Shown here: piece by piece, positions 21,797-32,559 of the stretch
Layout of the letters: each line of letters starts with the position of its first letter
Position numbering within the stretch: position 1 is the first letter of the stretch
Assembly (NCBI GenBank): GCA_022496805.1
Contig: CM040089.1
Coordinates: 45,244,372-45,308,371 of the forward strand
Length of the DNA stretch: 64,000 nucleotides
Direction: 5' to 3'
Origin: Pohlia nutans
Lineage: Eukaryota; Streptophyta; Bryopsida; Bryales; Mniaceae
Notes under the pieces: model-generated
What the model was told of the DNA's origin: nothing
The model's database searches: none
The model's input: the letters and a program-made list of their open reading frames with translations, nothing else
Made by a program: the position numbers and the translations under genes

Positions 21797-23207
21797 ATGG
21801 AGAGCGGAATGGTGAGTGGCAAGTCGGCGTTGGTGGCGAGGCTGCTGCAAGTGAAGAAGGAGAGCGGGCTGACGTACACGGAGATTGGCGCTAAGACGGG
21901 GCTGACGAACGCGTATGTGGCGCAGCTGTTCCGGCGCCAGCAGCACCTCAAGCCCCAGGCTGCCAAAAAGCTGCAAGCGGCCGTGCCCGGGCTGTCTGAT
22001 GACCTGCTGGCTGCCATGCAGGAGATTCCTCTACGCTCCTATGATCCTGCCATCATTCAAGACCCCACCATCTACAGGTAAACTGTAATAATCAGACTCA
22101 TGACTCATGATACAGTCAGTCTTTGCACTTTGATGATCATGTCGTCAATTCTGGTCAATTCATTTTTCTTACAAGGTCGCCGTATCCAACACCGAGGAGA
22201 ACCGACTAAAGTTACAGATTAGTCGGTCGAAACCATTTTTTCTTACAAGGTAGCCTTAGCCGGTTTCAAAAATCCAGATAATTACGTGCATTGGGTGTAT
22301 AAACTCTGTGCGACAATCATAGAATTTTTTACCGTAAGTTATGTATGGCTTATTCCAGGTTGCACGAGGCTATTGTGCATTACGGTGAGGGCATCAAGGA
22401 TATCATCAACGAAGACTTTGGTGATGGCATGTAAGCAAATTCCTTCACCACAATGCCAGTGCAGTTATTTCTTTTAAATTATTAACCCCTAAACGTCCCT
22501 TGGGGTCCATATGTTTATTTGCTCATATACCGGTAGTATATGAGCATATAGTCTATAGACTCTTGTACTGAAATACAATGATATACTCAAATACTTTGTA
22601 TACCCAAATACAAAAGTGTACTCAAACATGCTCGTGAAATACAACAACAACCACATGCTTGTGTGCAAAAATACGTGGGTGCAATGGAACTTTAGGTCGT
22701 GTAGGGGTAACATGAAAATTTAATATTACTCGACATGCATACTGCATTGTTTCTGGCTTGAAGTTTGTACAATGAATGCAATTGCCTGAAAGACGCTTTC
22801 TTGCTAATATTTATGACTTTGAGGTGGAGCTTGCAGCATGTCTGCCATCGGCTACTTTTGCTCTGTTGAGAAGGTGAAGGGCAAGGAGGGCGAGGACCGA
22901 GTGGTTATCATCATGAATGGAAAATTCTTGAATTACACCGAACAGGTGCCTGTTGATTTTCTTTCCATTGAAACGTTCGGTGTTTTTTCTTGGAGTCTGA
23001 TTACCGTACATGATTTAGGGTGGCATATTGATCCTTCTCTTTATTAACATCTACTAGTAAATTGCATATTGCTAGACATTTAAATGCTCAAGGGATTAAT
23101 CGAGTAATTACCTGGCTAGAATAATGTCATTTCAAAGAATTGTGACAAGTGCTATGTGTGTGCAGATAGCTGAGAACAATGTGGCAGCATTGGCTTCTCG
23201 TTCTTAA
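21797..23207 (+). CDS. CYN: Cyanase (cyanate hydratase), 167 aa, 4 exons
   Basis: Converts cyanate with bicarbonate to ammonia and CO2 through carbamate; decameric in characterised enzymes, and in plants thought to detoxify cyanate and recover nitrogen. Exons 21797-22077, 22359-22430, 22837-22945 and 23166-23207 join in frame (phases 2, 2, 0) and end TAA. The N-terminal domain is the helix-turn-helix-like fold ([20 protein letters not shown], about 26-45). The catalytic triad is intact with the spacing of the E. coli enzyme (Arg96/Glu99/Ser122): Arg94, Glu97 and Ser120, within YRLHE and FGDGIMSAI. The C-terminal [10 protein letters not shown] follows. Length equals that of plant cyanases. A further in-frame ATG at 21779 would add six residues; 21797 gives the usual plant-length N-terminus. 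Cytosolic, as no transit peptide is seen. Intron 2 contains a 219-bp TTAA element that leaves the splice sites intact. Confidence 0.97.
22492..22710. mobile_element. TTAA element in cyanase intron 2
   Basis: Begins TTAACCCCTAAACGTCCC and ends AGGTCGTGTAGGGGTAA (right TTAA decayed to GTAA). The interior (GTCCATATG, TACTCAAATACTTTGTATA, TGGAACTTTAGGTCGT) matches the element at 31696. 219 bp. Confidence 0.75.
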
Positions 23208-23661
23208 AGTCTGCTTGATGCAGCCCTGTGAATATTTAAAACACATAATAATAATAATAATAATTATTGTTATAGGACCATCGTGAATGAAGAGTCTGTT
23301 AGGGGCATGGGTAGCGAGATCTTAAAAACACATCTTATATGAGTGTTGTTGGAATTCTAGTGGTATATTATACTTTTGGTGTGCAGTGTGGTGTTGGCAC
23401 TTAGAAAAATGTAACTATTGGCAGGATTTGCTATGTCTATGTAACTCCTTAGTGTATACATGTTTGGAAAACACACTAGTATGGCTTGTGCCATCGTAGC
23501 TAGCTACTTTGTAGTGTAACTCGACTTCTACACTACACTAATGGGTTGTGTTTATTATAATAAAATAAAGATTGACAAAGTTGGTTGTAGCAGCTCTTGT
23601 AGATTTTTGGAGATGCTCTTCAGGTTGCCCTCTAAGGACCTTCTTGACGTTTAAGGGTTAA
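23208..23661. other. Cyanase 3' flank ending in a solo TTAA-element terminus
   Basis: Non-coding, with an (ATA)n tract near 23250. The last bases, CTTGACGTTTAAGGGTTAA (23643-23661), are the right end of an element of the 7350 type; no matching left end was found. Confidence 0.5.
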
Positions 23662-23791
23662 ATGACAAATTCAATTGATCATATTGTGAAAGATGTAATT
23701 TAGATGAGACCAAATGTTTTATCACCATAATCAGTGAAGAGTATTGCATGTGTTGGTCAAAGTCAAAGTTTTATACCTTTGAGAAAAGCCA

Positions 23792-24232
23792 TTAACCCCT
23801 AAGCTCCCAAGAAACCATTTTTTGGTTGCTCCCTATTTTCAATGAGTTAAACTCCGCAAGGCGGAATTTTTCCAAGTGGATCACCTCAACATTGTCTTAA
23901 TGTTATAAAAATTACTATTTGGGGAAAGTAATGATGTTCCCTCCATCATTTTTTTTGTTTTTGTTTTGAAGTTTACAATAGATAAACCAACTTTAACCAA
24001 TCACGCTAAATTTTAAATTCCAAAAGTGAAAATTATAATTTATAAAATTATTCAAAGGTTAATACATTTAAATTCTTTAAACTAATATCTATAGATATTT
24101 TTGGAAGTTTGACCGTACAGATAATGATGTCTTACATTTTGTTTTCTGAACCAAACTTCATCAAACATATGGAAGGCACATATTATAACACATCTATGTT
24201 TTGTCCAATACCCCTCGGGCTTTTAGGGCTAA
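23792..24232. mobile_element. TTAA element, C family, inverted
   Basis: Starts TTAACCCCTAAGCTCCCA and ends CGGGCTTTTAGGGCTAA. In reverse it aligns with 43639-44186 (CCGAGGGGTATTGGACAAAA, ACATAGATGTGTTATAATA, GTCAAACTTCCAAAAATA, AACCATTTTTTGG). Shorter than its relative, with internal deletions. Confidence 0.75.
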
Positions 24233-24866
24233 ACTGATAATAGTGTTGGGAGTACTGGTATTATTGCGCCTTAGTTTCCTTTGTCAACAGACCAGACTGA
24301 GCAGATAAGATTGCAATGCTGGGATGTTGATCGAAAGCATAGTTTATGGAAGAATTTCTTCCACTTTTTCTGCTTAATTCGACTGGCTATAATTGCTATG
24401 CTTACTGCACATCAATACATATCACAGATCAATGGTTGGTTCCATTTTCTGCTTTTCTAGTTTCATGACAGATCTCTGTTTGGAGGGCAAACTTCACCTT
24501 CATTAACCACTTCAAGGACGTGCACAATGGTTTCAAATATTGAAAACACATCTTGTCAATGGAGTCTCCCGGCTCATACTTCCAATGGTGGAGACTCATC
24601 TTCATCAATTATGAGTCACACCTGATGTGCTATGTTTGTTAGCAACGTAAGGGAGTAACTCAAGCAACGTTATAGCTTGTTAAAGCTTGTTGAGCAACAT
24701 TTACAAACCGTTAAACAACATTTAGGAACTGTAGTGTTGTTATAAGTAATTCCCTACAATTGCTAACAAACGCGGCAATCATTGTAGGTTTCCAAGTACC
24801 CATCACTTTTTCCTTGATCGTATTGGTCTTTCCATTCCAACTTTGGAAGCACTTTCATTTTGCCTC
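24233..24866. other. Intergenic, no gene seen
   Basis: Non-coding. A local set of repeats (GCAACGT, GCTTGTTAAAGCTTGTTGAGCAAC, CAACATTTA) occurs around 24640-24735. No element ends recognised. Confidence 0.4.
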
Positions 24867-25115
24867 TTAACCCCTAAAGGACCAAGAAGCCTAAATTGGG
24901 TAGATGTCAAGTTTTTTTTTTAGTCATTTTTGAATAGGTTTTATGCAAAGTTATTTTAGTTTAAATTTATTTCTTTTCACCAGCACATACAATATTCTTT
25001 ACTAATTCCAATGATATAAGATTTGGTCCTATCAGAATCACGATTTTCACGATATAATCAATTGAATCAACCATTTTAAAACCATGAATCCTTGGAAGGG
25101 TCCTCTAGGGATTAA
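24867..25115. mobile_element. TTAA element related to the one in helicase intron 2
   Basis: Starts TTAACCCCTAAAGGACCAAG and ends AAGGGTCCTCTAGGGATTAA. The interior matches 10390-10616 along its length. 249 bp, non-coding. Confidence 0.75.
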
Positions 25116-25244
25116 ACTACTTTAATTGAAACCCACATTCAATTGTCCTCTCTTTCTCGTGAAGTCATTGGCTATAGTGATAGACAATGCAAGAGCTGAT
25201 GATATCCATTTCGGTCAGCATTGCAGTCATGGTCATGATCCAGA

Positions 25245-25364
25245 CGCTAGTAGAAAAGGTGGCGCTCCCTAAGGAGATGCCCAAGCAAAATCACTGTGCA
25301 TGCGTGGAATTGGGCACCACTTGCCTAGGCAACTCCCTCAGCAATGCCACTTTTTCTACTAGTG
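25245..25364. mobile_element. CACTA-type mini-element, AGA duplication
   Basis: 120 bp with ends CGCTAGTAGAAAAGGTGGC (first base pair of CACTA altered) and GCCACTTTTTCTACTAGTG, flanked by AGA on both sides. A 3-bp duplication and CACTAGTAGAAA ends are diagnostic of CACTA (En/Spm-like) elements. Confidence 0.75.
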
Positions 25365-25696
25365 AGATGAGCATATACATTGGTTAGCAAAAGTCTTTGA
25401 ACAATAATTATGGCAATCCGGAATTAGCACTAACAATTGTTGACTTTGGTATAAAGGAGCTGATTGTTTCAGCTAATTATGATATTAGAGATAGATGGAA
25501 GTCAAGAGAGTGTATGGGTGTTGAAATTGAGCCACGTGCAAGTGAAACAATCGGAAATGTGTCATCCAGGGGTGTCCGGTTCAATATGCACAGAACTTGT
25601 GCATTCAAAAAATCTGAACAAAAAACCTCTACATATTGAGACTTCCTACATTTCGAAATTCAGAGAGCTTGAGAGAGATTACAACTCATTAGATAT

Positions 25697-28503
25697 GACT
25701 GCTAGGTCTCTTAATGAATAGAATTTGGTTCTTCAAATGCATGAGAGAGGGAATTCGTACTCTAAATTTCAATAGTTTTAGGGATTTCTTGAAGCACCTG
25801 CCATGATATAGTGCAAAGGTGATTTGAGAGGTGATTTGAGAGGCACATTCAGATGGAAGACCTCAAATCCTTGATGAACATGAGGTTGTAAGGCTGTTAC
25901 TTGATCCATCTAATGGTACAGCTAGCTGCAACAGTGGGTGGAAAAATGCAATCTCAAGGACTATTGAGTGATGATACGATTAGAAATGGATAAAGAAGTG
26001 CAGGCATGCGACTTGGTTGGACTGGAGTTATGTAGTTTTTTTGGATGAGTCAAAATTCAATTCGTTTGGCTGAGATGGGCGGCAATATTGCTAGAGGAGG
26101 AGTGGAGAGCGTCTTTTGGACCGACATGTGCAACCTACTGTCCAATTCGGGGGGGGGGGGGGGGGGGCGCTGCTGCTAGGACCTACTCTAAGCTAAAAAG
26201 GCAAAAAGAGGGGGAGGGGGAGGGAAAAAAGTAAAAAGGAGGGGGAGGAGGAAAAATGAGGAAAAAATAGAATTGAGATCTCCTTGACCGTGCGTCTACC
26301 GGCCACGTTCTTGGTACCGTCGGAAAGCTCTAAACGAGGAGAAGTGCACTAAAATCATTTTATCGCTTTTAGAGGTACATTGTGAGAGTTATGGATTTTT
26401 GAGTGATTTGAGACATCACAAATTGAATTAAATTATGAAAAATGAAATTTGAGAGTTTTTGATGTCATTCTTGGCATTGTCGGAAATCTCTTTGTGAGTA
26501 GGGATGCACCAAAGTCATTTCGTAATTTTTAGACCTACTGTGTAAAAGTTATGGATTCTTAATCGAATTTCCTCACTATAAATTGAATTAAATTATGGAT
26601 AAATGAATTTGAAAATAAAATAAAAAGCAAAAGCATGTCTAAATCACAAGGAGCATTGGATCAACATCACATGGCTGCACTAGTTGTTTTCTATAAGTCC
26701 AACATAAAAAATTACAATGGTCTTTAATTTATAAAAGAAAGTAACAACAAAGAACTTTGTATTTAAGGTGAAAATTTGTTTTAAATTTAATTTATAAATC
26801 AAATAAAATTTCATAGATAATTAATTGATCTTAAATAGGCTTTAAAAATAATAAAAATTAACTTTCTAGAACAATGTTCAATGCATTGTATATAATTTAA
26901 TTTGATGGTAAATGTTGTCATTTATTAAACTTTGATTATATATTTTTTATAATTTTAACTTTGATTTTTTAAAGGTTTTAGGGTATCCTGAAAACAAGAA
27001 TACAAAATTAAATCATTTAGAATTATTAGAAAATAATATTTCAATAATGATGAATTGATTGTAAATTCTATATAATAAATGAGATAATCTAAATTGAAGT
27101 AAAAATAAATGAAATTATATAGTAAAGTGAAGAATATACAAAATAATTACAATAAGAGTTGTCATTTTATTTCTACAAAGAAACATGTGTAGAATTTGGA
27201 GCTACATATAAAAATGAAAACCAATGCTCTGTAAAAATCATCAATATGACAATTTGAATCTCCATACCATCATAGTTTTACATATGTGATAAAATCTATA
27301 TACCGGTATTGAATGAAATACACATAAATAGAACATGCCAATTCTTTTTGGAAATTGTAAGTAGTTTTTGCCGAATTTCACATAAGTTATTTTTGAAATT
27401 GCCAAAATGCTGAAAAATTACCATTTTTTTCACATATTAATATCATTTGAGTAATCGAGTATGTGTTTTGGAGGAAGAAAGAATTGGTCTTGTGATCAAA
27501 TTCATTCTAAGTCACTCCCAAATGATATGGGATAAGAACTTGCAAGCCCATGTGAATTCTCACTACATCATAGTTTTCAATAGATTTTGGTGCACAATTG
27601 AGCATAGAAAATGATCTTATTTTGAAATGTTTTCAACTAAGAAAAGTTAGAAGGCCAAGTCATCTTCCACCTCCAAATAACATTTTGTGATTTGAAGTTT
27701 TTATGAATGAGATATGAACAAATTTCAGTAAGGTAGTGAAGAATGTGCATGAGTTGAATGATAAGAAAATGTGTTGTGATCAGACTTTCGAGGCTCAATT
27801 GTGCATAGTAGACTAACTCATTTTGAGTACTGATCAACAAAGGAAAGTTTCAAAATCAAGCAATCTTTCACCTCCAAAAAGAATTTTGTGATTTGGAGTT
27901 TTTATTCTTGAGTTATGCACATTTTTGTAAAGGAGTTTAACCGGTGAATAGTCAACTTTAAAGCAATTGTCCTACTTTGTCCTATCCAAGAGCTAGAGGA
28001 GTGGAGAGCGTCTTTTGGACCGACATGTGCAACCTACTGTCCAATTCGGGGGGGGGGGGGGGGCGGGGGGCGGGGTTGGCAACCTTTGCCTTATAGAAGG
28101 GAAGATGGATAAATATGTTTATCGTGAAGTTTTAGAGATGGAGCTTATGAACACTATATACATGCATGATTTAGGAGAGGAGATGTCATTTTCCAACATG
28201 AAAACAATCCCAAACATACTTCTAAGTATGTTACAGATTGGTTGCTAGCACAAAAATTTCAACTCATCTGGCATCCGGCTCAATCGCCTGACCTAAATCC
28301 TATAGAACACCTTTGGAATGAAGTAGATAGTTGTATGAGAATGTCTGAGAAGAAACCCACTAATAAAAAAGGATTTGTGGGAGAAACTACAGGAAATTTG
28401 GTATGGCATTGAGGTTGATATTGTGTGGAAGTTGATTATGTCTATGCCTGAAAGAACAGCTGACATTTATCAAACAAAAAGTGGCTATACACGGTGGTGG
28501 TGA
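25697..28503 (+). pseudogene. Tc1-family transposase, inactivated
   Basis: Cut-and-paste transposase of the IS630-Tc1-mariner superfamily. Recognisable pieces in order: N-terminal helix-turn-helix (LVLQMHERGNSYSK, about 25721-25765, then frame-broken); DEHEVVRLLLDPSNGTAS; first catalytic Asp in VVFLDESKFNSFG (about 26035); RRSGERLLDRHVQPTVQFG, interrupted by the insertion and resuming at 28064 as VGNLCLIEGKMDKYVYRE; FQHENNPKHTSKYVTDWL, where the second catalytic Asp is replaced by Glu; and SPDLNPIEHLW with the third acid. From the altered second position to the final Glu there are 34 residues, the DD34E spacing of Tc1. Several stops and frameshifts, for example after LNE and around KKPTNKK, plus the poly-G replacement of the VMVWG region, leave it non-functional. 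Confidence 0.88.
26168..27991. mobile_element. 1.8-kb insertion inside the Tc1 element, flanked by ~70-bp direct repeats
   Basis: The segment GCTAGAGGAG...CCAATTCGGGG with its G-run occurs on both sides (26090-26167 and 27992-28063). Between them lies a G/A-rich stretch (26200-26265) then AT-rich non-coding DNA. Its right part (about 27470-27960) contains repeated units with GAGCATAGAAAATGA and CTTTCACCTCCAA that also occur in the element at 45613-46528. No clear terminal repeats. Confidence 0.6.
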
Positions 28504-28809
28504 TTAGAAGGGCTTTGTGGTTGTGCCTGCTAGCTATCAAATTGATTTTGAAGCTCAAGGTTCTATTTCCATAGTAAATAAAGGACAACTTCACTTTTTG
28601 CATAAAGAATCGTACACCCATATCAAGTGTTTCATTTTTGGTTAATTTTTTGATTGACATTCTTGGTTATGAATGTTGTGCTACATGTTTGTTGCAACTA
28701 TGTGATCTTATGTTAAATTTCTTATATAATTTCATAATAACTTCCGTAGGATTACTAGTTCATTTTGTAGAACAAGGCGTCATGTCCAAAACTTTTGCTA
28801 AACACTGTA

Positions 28810-29273
28810 TAGTAGAGTGTATGTATGCATTGGATGTTAGAGCTTCTCCAAGGTTTCGTTGAACCTGCTAGGCATCGTTTACTTTGCTAGCAAATTTTCG
28901 CCTAAATCTAACTCAATTTGGATTTGGCTACTTATACACTAGGAAAAATGGACAAAAAAGTGGATGAATTGCCAAAGTCTTCTCAAAAAAAATATCAAAA
29001 TTGTCACTATTTGGATGAAAGTGCCTTATAATAGATAAATTTATGGATGAACATATTCATATGGATGATTCTATCCATGTTTTCCTTACCTAGCTACATT
29101 CCAGGGTGTGTGTTGGTCTACCAACAGAAAAACAAAAAATAAACGCTTCTACCAAGTAGTTTTGAAGAGCATGAGTGTTGTCTTCCATGAAAAAATTGGT
29201 CCTCCTGGCTATAGTATCTGTCAGTGACTAGATGGTGGCAGCCATGGACCTGCATATTAGCACTTGTCTACAC
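28810..29273. other. Intergenic, no gene seen
   Basis: Non-coding AT-rich DNA. The segment 28880-29105 (GCTAGCAAATTTTCGCC, GGATGAAAGTGCC, CTAGCTACATTCC) resembles, in inverse orientation, parts of 8460-8600, so an unnamed older repeat is likely. Confidence 0.4.
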
Positions 29274-29276
29274 TAA

Positions 29277-29471
29277 GGCCAGGCTTCCATGTATGGGTGG
29301 CCGGTCCTCAAAAGGAGGAAGTTCTACCGAAATGGGTGAAACCAAGAGAACTCAAGAGTATATATTTCATTTGTATTGAAATGGGTGCAATATGGGTGGT
29401 TCTTGAGACCTCTGTCATTTCTTGTCTTCTAGTGCCTTTCACCCAACCGATCCCCACATGGAAACTTGCCC
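29277..29471. mobile_element. PIF/Harbinger-type MITE, TAA duplication
   Basis: 195 bp with ends GGCCAGGCTTCCATGT and ACATGGAAACTTGCCC, flanked by TAA on both sides (29274-29276, 29472-29474). It explains most of the 125-codon open frame here, which is therefore not a gene. Confidence 0.75.
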
Positions 29472-29639
29472 TAAATAGGGGTCTTAAGCCTTTACCACCC
29501 AACCCTATTCTGGAGAAATCACAGATTTTTGGTGATTTTTTTTTTACTCTCTCTGTTGAAATTAGGAATACTATTAATAGTATTCAACAGTATAAATATA
29601 AGCATAGCTTAATCAAAGAAGTGTCGGTTAAACCTTGGT

Positions 29640-29990
29640 AAGATCAGTCTGTTGGATTGGAAGATCATAGTGTGTCTTTGGACTTTGTAATGCACACTCA
29701 AGAACGAGATTTTGGAAGGTGTGTGACTTCAAAGTTAAGTAGAATAATTATGGGTTAAATTTTCAAAAATAAAAGTTAAGTTGTTCAACAATGACCTATA
29801 TCAACACCTCTAATCTTTCATGTCAAGAATGGACTCACACATAATTATTGTGAATTTTATAAGTGAGAGTGACTTATCCATATACGATTTAGGATTAAAC
29901 TTTATACGTTAAAATATGAAAGGAGTTGGTACATTGATCAGGATTGGAACACATGCACTAATGGAACATGAACAAGAGAACACAATTAAA
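29640..29990. mobile_element. Middle part of a TTAA element, E family (split copy)
   Basis: Aligns with the interior of the E-family element at 50238-51050 (GAAGATCATAGTGTGTCTTT, ATGCACACTCAAGAACGAG, GTGTGTGACTTCAAAG, CACACATAATTATTGTG, GAACATGAACAAGAGAACAC). The homology stops at about 29990 and resumes at about 35138. Confidence 0.6.
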
Positions 29991-30551
29991 AAAAATACCG
30001 TTTTGCAGAAATTAAATTAAATTTGTAATTGTTTGACTATTTATGTCAAAAAATAAAAATGAAATTACCGTGTTTTTGTTTGGTAATGGTAAATATTTAT
30101 ATAATGTAAAATGTCGATAAATTAGTATGGGTCCCTTTAAGACCCCTATTCACTGTAGCTTTTGCAATCACCTGCAACTTACCAATCAAGTTTCCAGATG
30201 AATAAATCATTCAGATATATATTCCCTTTGTCCCATAATAAGTTTGTTGTTTCCTTTCTCAATTTGTCCCATAATAAACTTATTTTTCCCTTATCAATTT
30301 GTCCCATAAGTAAGCTTCATGTTTGCTCAAACTACTACTCCTATTGGCCGGGGGTGCACTCTACATTATGTTTGAGAATCACATGCGTTCATGAACCCCT
30401 CTAAAAACCCCCCAATATACGAGGGGTTGTATGTCTAAAAACATTTGTACATACAGATCTATTTTGTTCTAAATATATGTTTAATGTATGTATACGTCAA
30501 TATTTTCAGCTCTAAATATGTTTATTGTATGTATACGTCATACGGCAATGT
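29991..30551. other. Repeat-derived intergenic DNA
   Basis: The segment 29995-30125 (TTTGTAATTGTTTGACTATT, AAAAATAAAAATGAAATTAC) matches 41180-41295. The segment 30225-30320 holds three copies of TTTGTCCCATAATAA-like units. The segment 30345-30535 (GTGCACTCTACATTATGTTT, AACATTTGTA, CTAAATATATGTTTAATG) matches 58880-59110. No gene. Confidence 0.5.
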
Positions 30552-30783
30552 TTAACCCTGAAAGGTCCAGAGAGCCCTTTCCAACCAGCATTATATACCA
30601 ATATTCCATTGTAGTTGGCATGATTCCACACCTCCTATGGGTTTAAGATCAAAAGTGAAGTTAAAATTCACGTTGACATGATTTAATGAGCTATTGGGGT
30701 CTCAATTTGGAGCTTTCTATTTACAACAAATGTCAAATATATGGCAATGTATCTACTATCTCCATCACCCCTTTAAGGGTTAA
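30552..30783. mobile_element. TTAA element, 232 bp
   Basis: Starts TTAACCCTGAAAGGTCC, ends CCCCTTTAAGGGTTAA. Non-coding. Confidence 0.65.
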
Positions 30784-31185
30784 ATCAATACCCCTTTTGT
30801 GCATTTATATACTTGTATGTGTTTATTACAGTGTACCCCCTGAGGCTCATGCAGGATCCACATCATTATTCTCAAAGTCCATACCATTGTACTCAAGGTC
30901 CATACCATTGTACTCAAGGTCTAGCACACCACTAGACTACAACATAGAAGTTAAGTCTTTTGTTTTCAAGGTGCAAAAAACTTAAATTATAGGAGTAACA
31001 AGGTACACCAACCTATTCATGTTATCACCAAGAATTTTTTTGCAATTTTTCATTTTTCAATTAGGTAGCACCAATGAAACAAACATTGTGGCACTTTCAT
31101 CTAGATTTTAGTTGAAGTCGTCATGTTTCCAATTCCCCCTCTCATGTACCGACGATTGACATTTTAAGGTTTGGAATGTATACCA

Positions 31186-31553
31186 CACTAGTAGAAACAC
31201 CGCCCTTGTAGACTAGAGAAGCATGCCCAAAAAGATAGAGAGGGCAAATTGACCCCCTCGCTCATATTTGTTATTTTTTTAGTTTTTTTCATTTTGGGAG
31301 GTCTAGGTGTTTTTTTTGGAAATTTTACTTTTATATTTGGGGTCTGTGATCCTAAGTTTGTTCAAGACAATCCACTATGTCCAAAATTAGGGATAAGATT
31401 TTGTTTTTGTTTTTTACCTCTGCTACGAGTATGGGGGTTGGTTCGTCCAATCCAAAAAAGACCTATAATTACTATAGTTGAGTTTATCATGTGGGGTCTT
31501 CTCGTGGGGTCTTTAAGCTTACCTAGTCTACATGGGTGGTGTTTCTATTAGGG
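31186..31553. mobile_element. CACTA-type non-autonomous element, CCA duplication
   Basis: Left end CACTAGTAGAAACACCGCCC, right end GGTGGTGTTTCTATTAGGG (decayed from CACTA's inverse), flanked by CCA on both sides (31183-31185, 31554-31556). Subterminal GTAGACTAG and CTAGTCTAC also pair. 368 bp; the 100-codon open frame inside is low-complexity and not a gene. Confidence 0.75.
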
Positions 31554-31695
31554 CCACCAAGACGTAAAGGCGGAATTGGAAATATGGTGGCAATAGGTCA
31601 GTGTGCCTTATAAAGCTTCTTCATTTGTGCATACAATGGAGTGATTCTTCAAGTAATGAATATGCTAATGATCCAGCCGTAAAGGGGCAATGATA

Positions 31696-31979
31696 TTAAA
31701 CCCTTAAGGTTCCCTAGGTTCCATATGCATGACCATTCATATAATCCATCTTGTATATTGAATGTACTCAAACACTTTGTATATTTAAGTACAAAGTTAA
31801 GCAATCACACTTTGTAAGCAATCAAAGATAATTTTTTAGGTTAAAATATTGCACATTATGCAAAAGATGATTCCATGTTAATTTCAAAACTGTTGATGTA
31901 GTAAAATATGGCATCAATCACTTGCTTGTAAATAAAAAATACATGGCCATATTGGAACTTCAGGTCGTCTAGGGGTTTA
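31696..31979. mobile_element. TTAA element related to the one in cyanase intron 2
   Basis: Starts TTAAACCCTTAAGGTTCC, ends TCAGGTCGTCTAGGGGTTTA. The interior (GTTCCATATGCATG, GTACTCAAACACTTTGTATA, ACATGGCCATATTGGAACTT) aligns with 22492-22710. Terminal TTAA on the right is decayed. Confidence 0.6.
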
Positions 31980-32140
31980 TTTTAATTTGAAAAACTAACA
32001 TTTCCTATATTTTCAAAAAATAAGGTTTGAAAGATTTAATATTTACAAATATTTTTCAAGATTATCTTTTTCACTAATAAGAGAACAATTTCTCAAAAAA
32101 AATGGAACATATTTTTAGAAATAGTTTTTTGATGACCTAA

Positions 32141-32556
32141 GAGCATGCCCAGCAACAGGTCTTTTGGAGGGACCAACACCAAGATTTGGTGTAGTCATCT
32201 CCACTTGTTTCGAAGTTTGGCCCAACAACTACCTACTAACGCTAAAAAATAGTATTTGGAGCCAAAGTTTGAGGTTTCCCCGCCATCTACAGAAGCTTTG
32301 GCACAAACAAATTTCTCACACCAAGCAAGCATCTTTGCTCAATCAACAATTAAATAACGAGCTTGAAGACTATTCACTGGCCCGTGCTTCAAAGTCATCA
32401 AGTTACTTTCATAAAATCTTCTTTTTATAAGTTGCCTTGGTGTTCGCACAAGGAGTGTTGTTGGGCTACTTCTTGTTTAACATTCCTCTAAGTTAAAAAT
32501 GGCCCTCAAATTAATGCTTGGCGGACATATTTGGTCTGGAGCTACTGGACTTGCTC
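32141..32556. mobile_element. PIF/Harbinger-type MITE, TAA duplication
   Basis: Ends GAGCATGCCCAGCAACAG and GAGCTACTGGACTTGCTC are inverted copies with TAA on each side (32138-32140, 32557-32559). 416 bp; the 88-codon open frame in it has no recognisable similarity. Confidence 0.75.
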
Positions 32557-32559
32557 TAA

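Larger units (their letters stand above)
25378..28807 (+). mobile_element. Complete Tc1-like (DD34E) transposon with internal insertion
   Basis: Terminal inverted repeats CATTGGTTAGCAAAAGTCTT and its inverse (GGACAT...AAAACTTTTGCTAAACACTG, 28782-28807), flanked by TA at both ends (25376-25377, 28808-28809). Total 3.43 kb, but 1.82 kb of that (26168-27991) is inserted DNA, leaving about 1.6 kb, the classic Tc1 size. It encodes a broken transposase. It lies just beyond the CACTA mini-element. Confidence 0.88.

Noticed and set aside
29264..29641. 125-codon open frame
   Set aside because: More than half is a Harbinger-type MITE with TAA duplications (29277-29471); no domain.
31249..31551. 100-codon Phe/Gly-rich open frame
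   Set aside because: Entirely inside the CACTA-type non-autonomous element 31186-31553 and low in complexity.
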